Of a DNA stretch of 64,000 nt, positions 17,711 to 25,886 are shown piece after piece (position 1 is the stretch's first letter; each line of letters begins with the position of its first letter). Source of the DNA: Deltaproteobacteria bacterium (GTDB lineage: Bacteria; Myxococcota_A; Polyangia; GCA-2747355). Where the stretch lies: the NCBI GenBank assembly GCA_020633415.1, contig JACKDQ010000012.1, positions 1 to 64,000 on the forward strand, given 5' to 3'. The notes beneath the pieces are model-generated. The model made no database searches and was not told the DNA's origin. It was given only the letters and a program-made list of their open reading frames with translations. The position numbers and the translations under genes were made by a program.

Positions 17711-18814
17711 CTAGGCTGCGGCCGATTTGCCGATCGGGCGGTTGATTTGCGGCGCTTTGGCCGCCGGATTGACGATCGCTCCGCGGGCGTAATGAAAGGC
17801 ATAGGCTTCTTGAATCGCCTGGCGGATCGATGTCGGCACGAAGCCTAGTTCGTTGCGAGCCTTCGCCGTGTCAGCGTGGCGACAGAGCCGTAGCAGACGG
17901 ATCGCGCCGGGCGTCAAACGCTGGTTGAAGTTGGGCGCAAAGCGCGTCAACAGCGGGCTCGCCGTGTTGGCGAATGCCGCCATCAACCACGCCGGCATCC
18001 GCAGCGCCGGACGCTCGATCCCGGTCACCGCTTCAAAATGATCCATGATGTCGTCGAGAGTGCAGTATTGGCTAGCGATGATGTACTTTTCGCCGCGCGC
18101 GCCGCGTTCCATCGCCAGCAGGTGACCAGCGACGATATCGGTCGCGGTGACAAACTCAAAGCCTCCCGGGGCGATATAGGCGCGCAACTTGCCGTTGGCG
18201 TAGTCGCACAGCGTGCGCCCCATCCGTGAGGGCAAGTAATCGTGCCCGCCGATGATCGCGCAAGACGTGGCGATCACCGCATCTTGACCACGCGCAACGG
18301 CGGCCAACACCTCGTGCTCGACCAGCACTTTCGAGCGCTCATAGGGCATGGTGCGCTCGAACGGGTAGAACTGCATCTTCTCGTCGGCCGGACGAGACGG
18401 CTCGTCGATGTCATAGCCAACTGCGGAAAACGATCCGGTGACCACGGTCCGCTTCACACCGGCTTTGCGCGCGAGGGCGAGGATGTGACGCGTGCCAAGC
18501 ACGTTCGTCTCGAAGATCTCGCGACGATCTGCCGCCGAGCCATCGATGGTCGAGACCTTTGCCGCGACATGGAAGCAGCTGTCGCAGTCGTCGGCGATGC
18601 CCCGCAAGGTTTGCGGCGCGCGGAGATCACCCTCGACCCTTTCGACATCCAGACCCTCGATCGCGCTACGGTCATGGTCGGGATGGCAGAGCACGCGGAC
18701 CCGATGGCCGCGCTCGAGCAACGCGCGCAGTAAGTTAGCGCCAAGATGTCCACTCGCACCGCTGAGCAGAATCCGTCCCCACGCGCTTTGCGGATATTCG
18801 ATCGGTCGCGCCAT
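17711..18814 (-). CDS. NAD-dependent epimerase/3-beta-HSD-like reductase
   Basis: An extended SDR of 367 residues with GASGHLGANLLRALL at the N-terminus, the conserved FHVAAKVS, catalytic Ser region VTGSFSAVGYD and YERSK (YxxxK). It resembles HpnA, dihydroflavonol reductase and 3-beta-hydroxysteroid dehydrogenase type proteins. GCGAGGTG stands about 8 nt before ATG 18814. It is the first gene of the operon running down to the TetR gene at 14593, only 29 nt from the Rieske gene. In sterol C-4 demethylation such an enzyme oxidises the 3-hydroxyl and decarboxylates C-4; whether it does so here is untested. Confidence 0.8.
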   Translation of the reverse strand: MARPIEYPQSAWGRILLSGASGHLGANLLRALLERGHRVRVLCHPDHDRSAIEGLDVERVEGDLRAPQTLRGIADDCDSCFHVAAKVSTIDGSAADRREIFETNVLGTRHILALARKAGVKRTVVTGSFSAVGYDIDEPSRPADEKMQFYPFERTMPYERSKVLVEHEVLAAVARGQDAVIATSCAIIGGHDYLPSRMGRTLCDYANGKLRAYIAPGGFEFVTATDIVAGHLLAMERGARGEKYIIASQYCTLDDIMDHFEAVTGIERPALRMPAWLMAAFANTASPLLTRFAPNFNQRLTPGAIRLLRLCRHADTAKARNELGFVPTSIRQAIQEAYAFHYARGAIVNPAAKAPQINRPIGKSAAA

Positions 18815-18975
18815 CGTGATGCACCTCGCCGCTTTGGCGCGCGGAGATTTGCAGCAAAAACGAACCGCGGTCAACAAATGCATTTAACGTCATATAATCA
18901 TAAAGCAATCAGCGGCGCTCAAGCCCGCTCGAATCGGCGATTTTCGACTCTCGGTCGAGACCGCTGAGCGCGGCG

Positions 18976-20199
18976 TTAGCGATGGCCGAGCAGCATGATG
19001 TTTCTCGGCGTCACGACCGCCGGACAAAACGTCCCGACGGCGGTTTCCATGCCGGCTTGCTCGACAAACGCGGCGCGATCGAGGGCGAGGTAGACCTCGA
19101 TCGGGCGGCGAAACAGCGCGCGCACCACGCCAAGGGCTTCGGCCTGGTCGACGCGCTGCTTGGCACGCTCAAGCAATCGCGCGCACCGGCTGGCAGACAG
19201 GCGCGGCAAATCGATCTGTTGCCATTTGGCGAGTTGACCGGCGAAATCCGCGAACGGTTCGCGAACCCAGGCGACGGGCACTGGAGGCAGGGTCCGATAG
19301 CGGTCTTCGCCACGGGTCTCGCGCCAGAGCAGATCGAAGGCCACGCGATACAAGGTCTCACGCCGACGACGACGGCGAATGCGACGGGGCGCGGCGACCT
19401 CCGCAAAGCCGACCAAACGCAAAGCAACGCGCTCGAGTTGGGGATCGTGACCTTGCCCAGCTTGCGAAAGCGGTCGATGGCGTTCATCAGCGACGCGATG
19501 GGGACAACACGGCGCCAGCGCCAATAGCGGCAAGTCCGACGCCACAGCGCAGCGCAGCAGTGCGTCTCCCAATTCGCCGCAGGCGTGCAGCGCACAGGCC
19601 CCGAGCTGCTCACCCAACCACAGCGGGGCGTGTCGGACATCGCCAGCGACCGCGGCCACATCGACGTCGGCGCGCCGGCCGAGCATTACCGCCGAGCGCG
19701 CCAAGTCGAACTGCTGTTCGACGACGACCGCGCGCTGCTGAACAGCCAAAGCCCGCGCCAGGTGCCCTTTGCCGCCGCACCAGTCGATCCATGTTTCAGT
19801 TCGCGCGGCGTTGACATTGGCGGCCACTGTCTCGACGAACGCTTCGACCTGCTGCCATTTGCGCAGCGGCACACCAAAGGCGACACGCGAAGAAAAGTGC
19901 TGTCTGCGACGGGGCAGACGCGGCAACGCGCTCAGTCGTTGCGTGCATTCGACGAGATCGTGCAGCAGCGCCGGCGCAGCAGCTTCGGGGCACCCACCGT
20001 GCTTTAGCCGGTCGACCTCGTTCTCACCGAGCGTGAGCAGATAGTGCGCCAGACTGGGAAGGGTGCGCTCCCAGGGCAACCCTGACCTGTCGAAGGCGGG
20101 GCGATCGGTCAACGGCCGCGGAACCCAAAGCTGGCGATGCTCGCTCAGCAACGCGCTGAGCTGTTGAAGCCGGCTTGCTAAGTCCAGCTGGGTTGCCAT
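18976..20199 (-). CDS. SAM-dependent methyltransferase (Methyltransf_32-like)
   Basis: A protein of 407 residues with a central class I methyltransferase domain: DWCGGKGHLARAL as the SAM-binding motif I variant, then ALHACGELGDALLR and LALAPCCPHR. The D-x-GGKGHL and PCCxH combination is typical of the Methyltransf_32 group that includes GSTCD- and METTL25-like proteins and is related to TRM13. The likely target is RNA or protein, but it is unknown. The start at ATG 20199 has no strong ribosome binding site. It lies 10 nt after a 41-codon open frame. Confidence 0.75.
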   Translation of the reverse strand: MATQLDLASRLQQLSALLSEHRQLWVPRPLTDRPAFDRSGLPWERTLPSLAHYLLTLGENEVDRLKHGGCPEAAAPALLHDLVECTQRLSALPRLPRRRQHFSSRVAFGVPLRKWQQVEAFVETVAANVNAARTETWIDWCGGKGHLARALAVQQRAVVVEQQFDLARSAVMLGRRADVDVAAVAGDVRHAPLWLGEQLGACALHACGELGDALLRCAVASDLPLLALAPCCPHRVADERHRPLSQAGQGHDPQLERVALRLVGFAEVAAPRRIRRRRRRETLYRVAFDLLWRETRGEDRYRTLPPVPVAWVREPFADFAGQLAKWQQIDLPRLSASRCARLLERAKQRVDQAEALGVVRALFRRPIEVYLALDRAAFVEQAGMETAVGTFCPAVVTPRNIMLLGHR

Positions 20200-20209
20200 C
20201 GAACGCCGG

Positions 20210-20335
20210 TCAATCGAGCTCGGGTTGGCGCTTCACGGTAACCGTCCCGGTGCTGTAATTCGACGAGGTGTTGTAGGCACCGATCCAACGGTATGTCTCC
20301 GACGAGTTCTGGGCGATGCGCTGAAAAAGGTCCAT
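20210..20335 (-). CDS. Possible small protein (41 residues)
   Basis: A short frame from ATG 20335 to TGA 20210 reads MDLFQRIAQNSSETYRWIGA and then polar strand-like residues ending in KRQPELD. Its composition is balanced, unlike the Arg-rich shadows around it, and it ends 10 nt before the methyltransferase start, so coupling is possible. No clear ribosome binding site is seen. It could also be noncoding leader. No function is proposed. Confidence 0.35.
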   Translation of the reverse strand: MDLFQRIAQNSSETYRWIGAYNTSSNYSTGTVTVKRQPELD

Positions 20336-20394
20336 CTCGGCGAATCGAGTTTGCCGAAGTCGCGCTCGGCAGCCGAGCTGCGGGGCTCGACAAA

Positions 20395-20429
20395 CAAACG
20401 CCGAGGCAACATTTCGGCCTCGGCGTTTG
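20395..20429 (-). terminator. Rho-independent-type terminator after the selenoprotein gene
   Basis: A perfect 13-bp inverted repeat (CAAACGCCGAGGC with its complement) with a 9-nt loop lies 33 nt past the stop at 20462 on the minus strand. On that strand the stem is followed by a T-rich TTTGTTTG run. It is well placed to end the message of the peroxiredoxin-glutaredoxin gene. Confidence 0.75.
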
Positions 20430-20461
20430 CGGTTGGCGATCTGTTCGCGGACAAGACGCGT

Positions 20462-21217
20462 CTAGATGTCGGTCATCGCCGCCGTCATCTTGGCGATGAT
20501 GTCTGCTGACTCGTGCAACACGTCATCACCGGTGACCAAGCAGGGCGCCTGGCCTTTGCCGGCTTTGCCCTCGAGCTCGCGCTTGGCGGCTGCGTCCTCG
20601 CTGACATTTTTGACAGTGATCGCGCTCTCGAGGTGCAGATTGCTACGCGCCTGCAAGGTCCACGACGAGAAACCGCAGTTACTCTTTACATACAGCGTCG
20701 CCGGGCCACTCCAGCCCTTTGCCTTGGGCCAGGCGCTCAGCCCGGCACCATGCTCTTTGTCGACGGCTTCGCAGTGGCTGAGCAGCGTCTCGATCTCGCG
20801 CTCACCTCCCGGACCAACCGCTTCGACCCAGCGAACGACGCCATCTTTATCGATGATCACGGTGGCGCGGTCGGTGATACCGGGCCCGTCAAGGAACAGG
20901 CCGTAGGCCTTGGCCGTTGCCCCCTTAGGCTGGAAGTCAGCGAGCAGCGGGAAGGAGATCCCGCCCAGCGCGTCGCCCCAACCGGCGTGGCAAAATTTGC
21001 TGTCGACACTCACGCCCAAGACCTGGGTGTGCGCGGCAGCGAAGCGTGCTTGCAGGCGTTCCACGCCTGGCACTTCGCGGCTTCAGGTAGGGGTAAAGTC
21101 GAGCGGGTAGAACAACAACATCACGTGGCGCTTGCCCTTAAACTGGGCGAGCGAAATCTTCCGACCCAGGTGGTCATCGAGCTCGAAGCCCGGAGCCTGG
21201 TCACCGACTTTGATCAT
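20462..21217 (-). CDS. Peroxiredoxin-glutaredoxin fusion, probable selenoprotein (in-frame TGA as Sec)
   Basis: Read through one TGA, the frame from ATG 21217 to 20462 codes for 251 residues. GGAGG stands 8 nt before the ATG. The N-terminal AhpC/TSA domain has MIKVGDQAPGF, then FYPLDFTPTUSREVPG where U is the TGA at 21083-21085, codon 45. In peroxiredoxins this position holds the peroxidatic Cys (FxPxCxxE). Typical later motifs follow: GVSVDS, ALGGISFPLLAD and ATVIIDKDG. From about residue 165 a glutaredoxin-like domain begins, with SNCGFSS (CGFS) and the cis-Pro segment QAPCLV. It should reduce peroxides using its own glutaredoxin domain. Without Sec insertion only a 44-residue stub, or a truncated protein starting at GTG 21073, could be made. 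A sequencing error is the main alternative. Confidence 0.8.
21053..21085 (-). promoter_or_regulatory. Candidate bacterial SECIS element with its TGA
   Basis: On the minus strand the TGA at 21085-21083 is followed after 13 nt by a perfect 6-bp stem, CAGGCG/CGCCTG, at 21069-21064 and 21058-21053, closing the 5-nt loop TGGAA. The loop begins 20 nt after the TGA and has a G at its second position. This fits the published bacterial SECIS pattern: a small apical loop with an early G, roughly 16-37 nt from the codon. Pairing was done by eye. Confidence 0.7.
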
Positions 21218-21454
21218 CGCTTTTCCTCCAATGACTCGCGCGCGGACACTATGCCCAAAGCGCGGCCTATTAGGTTGCCACTATGTCGGGCCGCAGGCAA
21301 AGCGATCTTGTCAGGAATTGCAGTCACTGCGCGCCTGGGCGGGGAGATCCTCGGCGCTCGCAATCAGGCGGTCGTGCGATCACCCACTTAGGACGTGCGC
21401 GAACGATCGCACGATCGCTTGCCAACGGAAAGCTCACCTGGGGTTGAGTCGCGC

Positions 21455-22582
21455 TTAGAAACGGCTAAGAAGCCAGAGCTGGCCTTGTTGACCGTCGAGC
21501 GTGGCACCGAACTGAAGGCGCGAGGCGGCTTTTGGGGTCTCGCTCTTAGCGCGAGCGATGTAAGCGCGGTAAAAGAAGAACGCCGAGAGCCCGAGAGCCG
21601 CGCCGGCGCCGATCGCCAAACCGGTAACCAGCCGCGCGCGAGATTTGCCGCGATCGCAGATATTGTGCAGCGAAGAATCGGGCACCTGGGAGGCGACCGC
21701 ACAGCTGTCGCGACTGCTGTCGACCAGCGCGGCCATCACTTCGGCATCAAGACGCGGCTCGTTGCCGGTCTTTTGCGCTTCGGCGTCGACGATTCGCCGC
21801 AGCTCAGCCGACTTTTGATCCTCAAGATCTTTAACCGACAGCCCACCGACGAGCACGCCAACACCCATGCCAACCGCGGCAGTCAGCGAGCTATAAAAAC
21901 TGACCTTCCACCAGAGTCGGCGATCGGCTTTCGCGACGGGAGCCTCGGGGACGGGCAGCAAAACCGCCGTGACCGTCGTGGTCTGACCGGCACGCACCTC
22001 AACACGTGTGATGTACGGCTGATAGTCGGGCTTTCTCAGCTCGACGCGATGAGATCCGACGATCAGATCGTCGACAACCAAACTGTCCGCGGTCACCTCG
22101 CCAAAGGTGCGCTTGTCGACGAACGCTTCGACGCCCGACAGGGCGACTTCGATGCGCAACGAACCGCGATTTCCCATCAACAGCTGCGCCGTGGCCCGCT
22201 CCACCTCGCGGCGCTCAAGTTCGACGCTGACCGCCGGTTCGATCCGTCGGCGCTTGACGTCGAGCACATGCAACGTGAGCTTGCCCGCTTCAACCCGTCC
22301 CCAGAGCAGACGACGCGCTTTGAGACCGCGACCAACTTTGGCCATGCAGTCCGGCGACTCATCGACGCAACCGAAGACCAACTTGATCTCGTCGAGATTC
22401 TTGCCAGGCACCAAACGCAGACCGGGCAGACGCGAGATATGACGCGTGACCCACTCGGTGAGTTGCGCACTCTGTTTGATCGGCGCTTCGATGCCGAGCA
22501 CAGCGACCGTCGGTTGCTTCGCCTGAGCGACACCGAGGCCAGCCCAGCTCAGCACTAGCGCAGCCACGCCGAGGATCCTCAT
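21455..22582 (-). CDS. PEGA-domain exported protein with a membrane segment
   Basis: From ATG 22582 the protein has 375 residues, with AGGAG 6 nt upstream and a signal peptide ending GLGVAQA. The first part resembles a TolB-N-like fold (VAVLGIEAP, LLWGRVEAGKLTLHV). A PEGA module follows (VEAFVDKRTFG, LIVGSHRVELRKPDYQ), which is common in surface and scaffold proteins of myxobacteria. Two hydrophobic segments (VGMGVGVLVGG and LVTGLAIGAGAALGLSAFFFY) come next. The role is probably envelope structure or sensing, with no catalytic motif visible. Confidence 0.75.
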   Translation of the reverse strand: MRILGVAALVLSWAGLGVAQAKQPTVAVLGIEAPIKQSAQLTEWVTRHISRLPGLRLVPGKNLDEIKLVFGCVDESPDCMAKVGRGLKARRLLWGRVEAGKLTLHVLDVKRRRIEPAVSVELERREVERATAQLLMGNRGSLRIEVALSGVEAFVDKRTFGEVTADSLVVDDLIVGSHRVELRKPDYQPYITRVEVRAGQTTTVTAVLLPVPEAPVAKADRRLWWKVSFYSSLTAAVGMGVGVLVGGLSVKDLEDQKSAELRRIVDAEAQKTGNEPRLDAEVMAALVDSSRDSCAVASQVPDSSLHNICDRGKSRARLVTGLAIGAGAALGLSAFFFYRAYIARAKSETPKAASRLQFGATLDGQQGQLWLLSRF

Positions 22583-22898
22583 CAAATCTCCTAATACCGA
22601 TAGATTATAGCGCCGTGATCCTGCACACCCCAAACGCTCAAACGCCCAGCCGAGGCGCCCGACGCGCGAGCTGCGCAAGGATCCGGCTAACTCTTTGGTT
22701 TCTTAGCGCTACTTGCGACAGGTCAACGGTCAGAGGAGTCTTGCTTGCCGAGGCCGCTGGCGGTACTCTGCCGGCGAAAAAAAGATTCTCGACGACATTT
22801 CGTATCACGAGCGAGTTTCGCGGCAGTTTGACAGCTGCCCAATCAACGTTGCATTTTCCGTTGCCTATCAACCGCTGTTTCTGCTTGGAGGAGGCCTA
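22583..22898. other. Divergent intergenic region
   Basis: These 316 bases lie between the divergent PEGA gene (start 22582, minus) and the outer-membrane protein gene (start 22899, plus) and should hold both promoters. The plus-strand end has a strong GGAGGAGG ribosome binding site at 22887-22894. I see no repeat or credible gene here; the short open frames have shadow-like composition. Confidence 0.5.
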
Positions 22899-23618
22899 AT
22901 GAAAACCCACACGCTACGTCGCCTGACGATCATCGCCGCTTTGCTGTTTGCGATGCCCGCGATGGCGCAATACGGCCAACCGATTCCCCCGCCCGCCCCC
23001 GAGGGTGGCGCTGAACCGAACCCGCCGATTCCGCCGGCACCGCGCGCGATGGCCCCGGGCGGTCGTCACGGCCGCGTTTGTGGCAAGTGCACGCCAGAGC
23101 GCGTCGAACCCGGCCTGTGGGGTATGACGATGCGCTTCGGCGGTCTGGCGACGATGACCGCGACCGGCAGCCACATCGACGGCGCCACCGGCGGACGCGG
23201 TTTGGTGATCGCCGATGTCGGTCTCAAGTATGTGCTCAGCGAAACGCTGCAGATCCCGTTCTGGGTCGGTACTGGCATGCGCACCGCCGACGGCAATACC
23301 GACTGGGGTCTACGCTTTGGTGGCGGGATGGAGTATCACTTCCGCGTACGCAAACGCATCTCGCCGTTCATCGCCGCCGGCCTCGCGCTGGGCATCGATG
23401 ATCCGACGGGACCGGCCAATTGGACCGTGGCGATCGGCCTGGCGGCGCAGATGGGTATCGAGTACTTCATCGCCAATCGTCTCAGCCTCAGTGGTCTTTA
23501 TCAGTTCGGTTTCGATTTCTTGATCGGTGACGATGCTTACCCGGCGGTGCCGGGCGGCTTCGTGTTCGGCTTCGCCACCACCTCGGGTGGTGCGTTGCTG
23601 ATCACCGCCTATTTCTAG
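22899..23618 (+). CDS. Outer-membrane beta-barrel protein
   Basis: A protein of 239 residues with signal peptide MKTHTLRRLTIIAALLFAMP ending at AMA, then a Pro-rich stretch, a CGKC motif and alternating amphipathic strands rich in Gly and aromatic residues (RFGGLATMTATG, DWGLRFGGGMEYHF, LSLSGLYQFGFDFLIG), ending in an aromatic residue (ITAYF), which is the usual barrel insertion signal. GGAGGAGG is placed 4-5 nt before the ATG. A terminator follows at 23641. Pore function or ligand is unknown. Confidence 0.75.
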   Translation: MKTHTLRRLTIIAALLFAMPAMAQYGQPIPPPAPEGGAEPNPPIPPAPRAMAPGGRHGRVCGKCTPERVEPGLWGMTMRFGGLATMTATGSHIDGATGGRGLVIADVGLKYVLSETLQIPFWVGTGMRTADGNTDWGLRFGGGMEYHFRVRKRISPFIAAGLALGIDDPTGPANWTVAIGLAAQMGIEYFIANRLSLSGLYQFGFDFLIGDDAYPAVPGGFVFGFATTSGGALLITAYF

Positions 23619-23640
23619 ACCATCGCGACGATGGTCAATC

Positions 23641-23676
23641 AACGACCGCGTCAGCGATGGCGCGGTCGTTTTTTTT
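23641..23676 (+). terminator. Rho-independent terminator
   Basis: AACGACCGCG and CGCGGTCGTT form a perfect 10-bp stem around a 10-nt loop, directly followed by six more T residues (TT closing the stem gives eight in a row). It lies 23 nt after the outer-membrane protein stop and ends only 10 nt before the FabG start at 23687, so it is close to the FabG translation start. Confidence 0.9.
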
Positions 23677-23686
23677 GGGGCCAACG

Positions 23687-24427
23687 ATGTCAGACCTGCA
23701 AGGCAAGCGCGCGCTCGTCACCGGGGGAACGCGCGGTATCGGCGCGGCGATCAGCGCGCGGTTGCTCGCCCAAGGCGCGACGGTCACCGCGTGTTATCAA
23801 AGCGACCAGCGAGCCGCCGAGGCCTTCGCCGAACATCTCGCGCCGACGCTGCGCGAGCACCTCGAACTCTGCCAGCTCGACGTCAGTAGCGCCGAGGCGG
23901 TGGAAGAACACTTTCGCCAAGACCCGCGCCCGCTGGCGATCGCGGTCAATTGTGCCGGCGTCCGCGACGACGCCCTGCTCGGCATGATGTCTGCCGACCG
24001 TTGGTCGCGGGTGCTGCGCACCAACCTCGACGGCGCGTTCTATGTGAGCAAGCAGGCCGTGCGCCGCATGCTGCCCGAGCGCGCCGGGCGGGTGATCGCG
24101 ATCAGTTCACCGGCGGCGCATCTCGGCGTGGCCGGCTTGGCCAACTATAGTGCGGCCAAGGCCGGCGTCGAAGCGATGAGCCGCGCTTTAGCTTGCGAAG
24201 TGGCGCGAAAGGGGATCACCGTCAACTGCGTGGTTGCCGGGTTTGTCGAGACCGAGCTGGTCGCCGACTTGACCGCCGAGCGCTTGGCTGAACTGCGCCG
24301 CCAGGTTCCGCTGGGACGGTTTGCCACGCCCGAGGAGATCGCTGCATGTGTGCTGTTTTTGTGCAGCGACGAGGCGCGCTACATCACCGGCGCGACGATC
24401 CCGGTCACTGGTGGAATCAACATCTAG
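23687..24427 (+). CDS. fabG: 3-oxoacyl-ACP reductase-like SDR
   Basis: A classical SDR of 246 residues with TGGTRGIGAAI (NADP-type Rossmann motif), NCAG, SSPAA and YSAAK, ending VTGGINI as in FabG proteins. Family members reduce 3-oxoacyl-ACP to 3-hydroxyacyl-ACP with NADPH; acetoacetyl-CoA reductases (PhaB) and polyketide reductases look alike. No acyl-carrier or synthase gene is adjacent, so the physiological substrate is open. The start at ATG 23687 follows a GGGG tract; the longer frame from 23657 would begin inside the terminator. The stop is 1 nt before the photolyase start. Confidence 0.8.
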   Translation: MSDLQGKRALVTGGTRGIGAAISARLLAQGATVTACYQSDQRAAEAFAEHLAPTLREHLELCQLDVSSAEAVEEHFRQDPRPLAIAVNCAGVRDDALLGMMSADRWSRVLRTNLDGAFYVSKQAVRRMLPERAGRVIAISSPAAHLGVAGLANYSAAKAGVEAMSRALACEVARKGITVNCVVAGFVETELVADLTAERLAELRRQVPLGRFATPEEIAACVLFLCSDEARYITGATIPVTGGINI

Positions 24428-24428
24428 C

Positions 24429-25886
24429 GTGCAAGGCGAAACGATCCCCGCCGTCCGCATTCAAGCGCTCAACGCTGCGCCGCTACGCGGCGACGGCCGC
24501 TATGTGCTGTATTGGATGATCGCCGCGCGGCGCACGCGTTACAGCTTCGCGCTGCAGCACGCCGTGCAACGCGCGAGCGAACTCAACTGCGGCCTGGTCG
24601 TTCTTGAGGCGCTGCGCTGCGACTATCCTTGGGCTAGCGATCGCTTTCATGGCTTTGTCGTCGACGGCATGCGCGACAATGCCCGCGCGCTGGCACCAAC
24701 CGGCGCGCGCTATCTGCCTTATCTCGAGCCCGAACCCAAGGCCGCTCGCGGACTGATCGCCGCGTTGGCCCGGCACGCGGCGCTGGTCGTCACCGATGAT
24801 TTTCCCTGCTTTTTTTTGCCGCGGATGGTCGCCGCAGCGGCGCGCCAACTCGACGTGCGCTTAGAACAGGTCGACGGCAATGGGCTTTATCCGCTGCGGG
24901 CCACCGAGCGGCTGTTTACCACTGCGGCGTCGTTTCGCCGTCACCTGCAAAAGGAACTCTTGCCGCATCTGGTCGCGTTCCCCGCAGCCGATCCGCTGGC
25001 CGGCGTCGCGCTCGCCCAGTGCCAGCTGCCGGCGGAAATCGCGGCGCGCTGGCCCGCGGCTGACTTAGCGCAGCGCGATCTACTCTCGAGACTGCCGATC
25101 GATCATCGCGTCGCTCGTTGCGCGATGCCCGGCGGTGCCAACGCCGCGACCCAACGCTTGCGAGCGTTTGTCGAATCGCGATTGGCCGACTACCCCGAAG
25201 CGCGCAACCATCCCGACCTCGACGGACAGAGCGGCTTGTCGCCCTATTTGCACTTCGGCCACCTGAGCGCACACGAGGTGTTCAACGAGGTGATGGACCA
25301 CGTCGGCTGGTCGCTCGATCGCATCTCCCCCAAAGCCAGCGGCAGTCGCAACGGTTGGTGGGGCGCATCGCCCGCCGCCGAAGCGTTGATCGATCAACTG
25401 GTGACCTGGCGCGAGCTGGGATTCAACCGCTGTGCCCACGACGAAAACTACGCGGCTTACGAAGCCCTGCCGCCCTGGGCGCTACAAACGCTCGCCAAAC
25501 ATCGCGACGACCCACGCCCGCGACTTTACGATCGTGCCGCCTTCGAACACGCTCAAACGGCCGACCCACTGTGGAACGCCGCGCAACGTCAGCTGCGCCA
25601 AGAAGGATCGATCCACAACTATCTGCGCATGCTCTGGGGCAAGAAGATCCTGCATTGGTCGCCATCGCCGCAAGACGCGCTAGCCACGATGATCGAACTC
25701 AACAACAAGTACGCCCTCGACGGCCGCAACCCCAATTCCTATGGCGGCATCTTTTGGGTGCTCGGGCGCTTCGATCGCGCCTGGGGCCCCGAGCGCGCTG
25801 TCTTTGGCAAGGTGCGCTACATGTCCTCGGAAAACACCGCGCGCAAGATCAAGCTCAAGCGCTATCTCGAGAGGTTTGCCCAATGA
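24429..25886 (+). CDS. phr: Class II CPD deoxyribodipyrimidine photolyase
   Basis: The 485-residue protein carries the class II photolyase signatures: YWMIAARRTRYSFAL near the N-terminus, TDDFPCFFLPRM, HFGHLSAHEV, the FAD-binding LRMLWGKKILHW, then NNKYALDGRNPNSYGG and GRFDRAWGPERAVFGKVRYM. It repairs cyclobutane pyrimidine dimers with blue light and FADH-. The GTG at 24429, just after the FabG stop, is the most likely start; the frame is open further up but overlaps FabG. Its TGA overlaps the next gene's ATG (ATGA at 25883), so translation is coupled. Confidence 0.9.
   Translation: MQGETIPAVRIQALNAAPLRGDGRYVLYWMIAARRTRYSFALQHAVQRASELNCGLVVLEALRCDYPWASDRFHGFVVDGMRDNARALAPTGARYLPYLEPEPKAARGLIAALARHAALVVTDDFPCFFLPRMVAAAARQLDVRLEQVDGNGLYPLRATERLFTTAASFRRHLQKELLPHLVAFPAADPLAGVALAQCQLPAEIAARWPAADLAQRDLLSRLPIDHRVARCAMPGGANAATQRLRAFVESRLADYPEARNHPDLDGQSGLSPYLHFGHLSAHEVFNEVMDHVGWSLDRISPKASGSRNGWWGASPAAEALIDQLVTWRELGFNRCAHDENYAAYEALPPWALQTLAKHRDDPRPRLYDRAAFEHAQTADPLWNAAQRQLRQEGSIHNYLRMLWGKKILHWSPSPQDALATMIELNNKYALDGRNPNSYGGIFWVLGRFDRAWGPERAVFGKVRYMSSENTARKIKLKRYLERFAQ

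Noticed and set aside
20200..20394. Selenocysteine tRNA gene beside the selenoprotein gene
   Set aside because: I looked for an acceptor stem, UCA anticodon and T-loop on both strands and found none; selC must lie elsewhere if present.
21395..22558. Long plus-strand open frame (387 codons) over the PEGA gene
   Set aside because: It is antisense to a gene with a signal peptide, PEGA motifs and a good ribosome binding site; its composition is Arg/Asp-heavy and domain-free.
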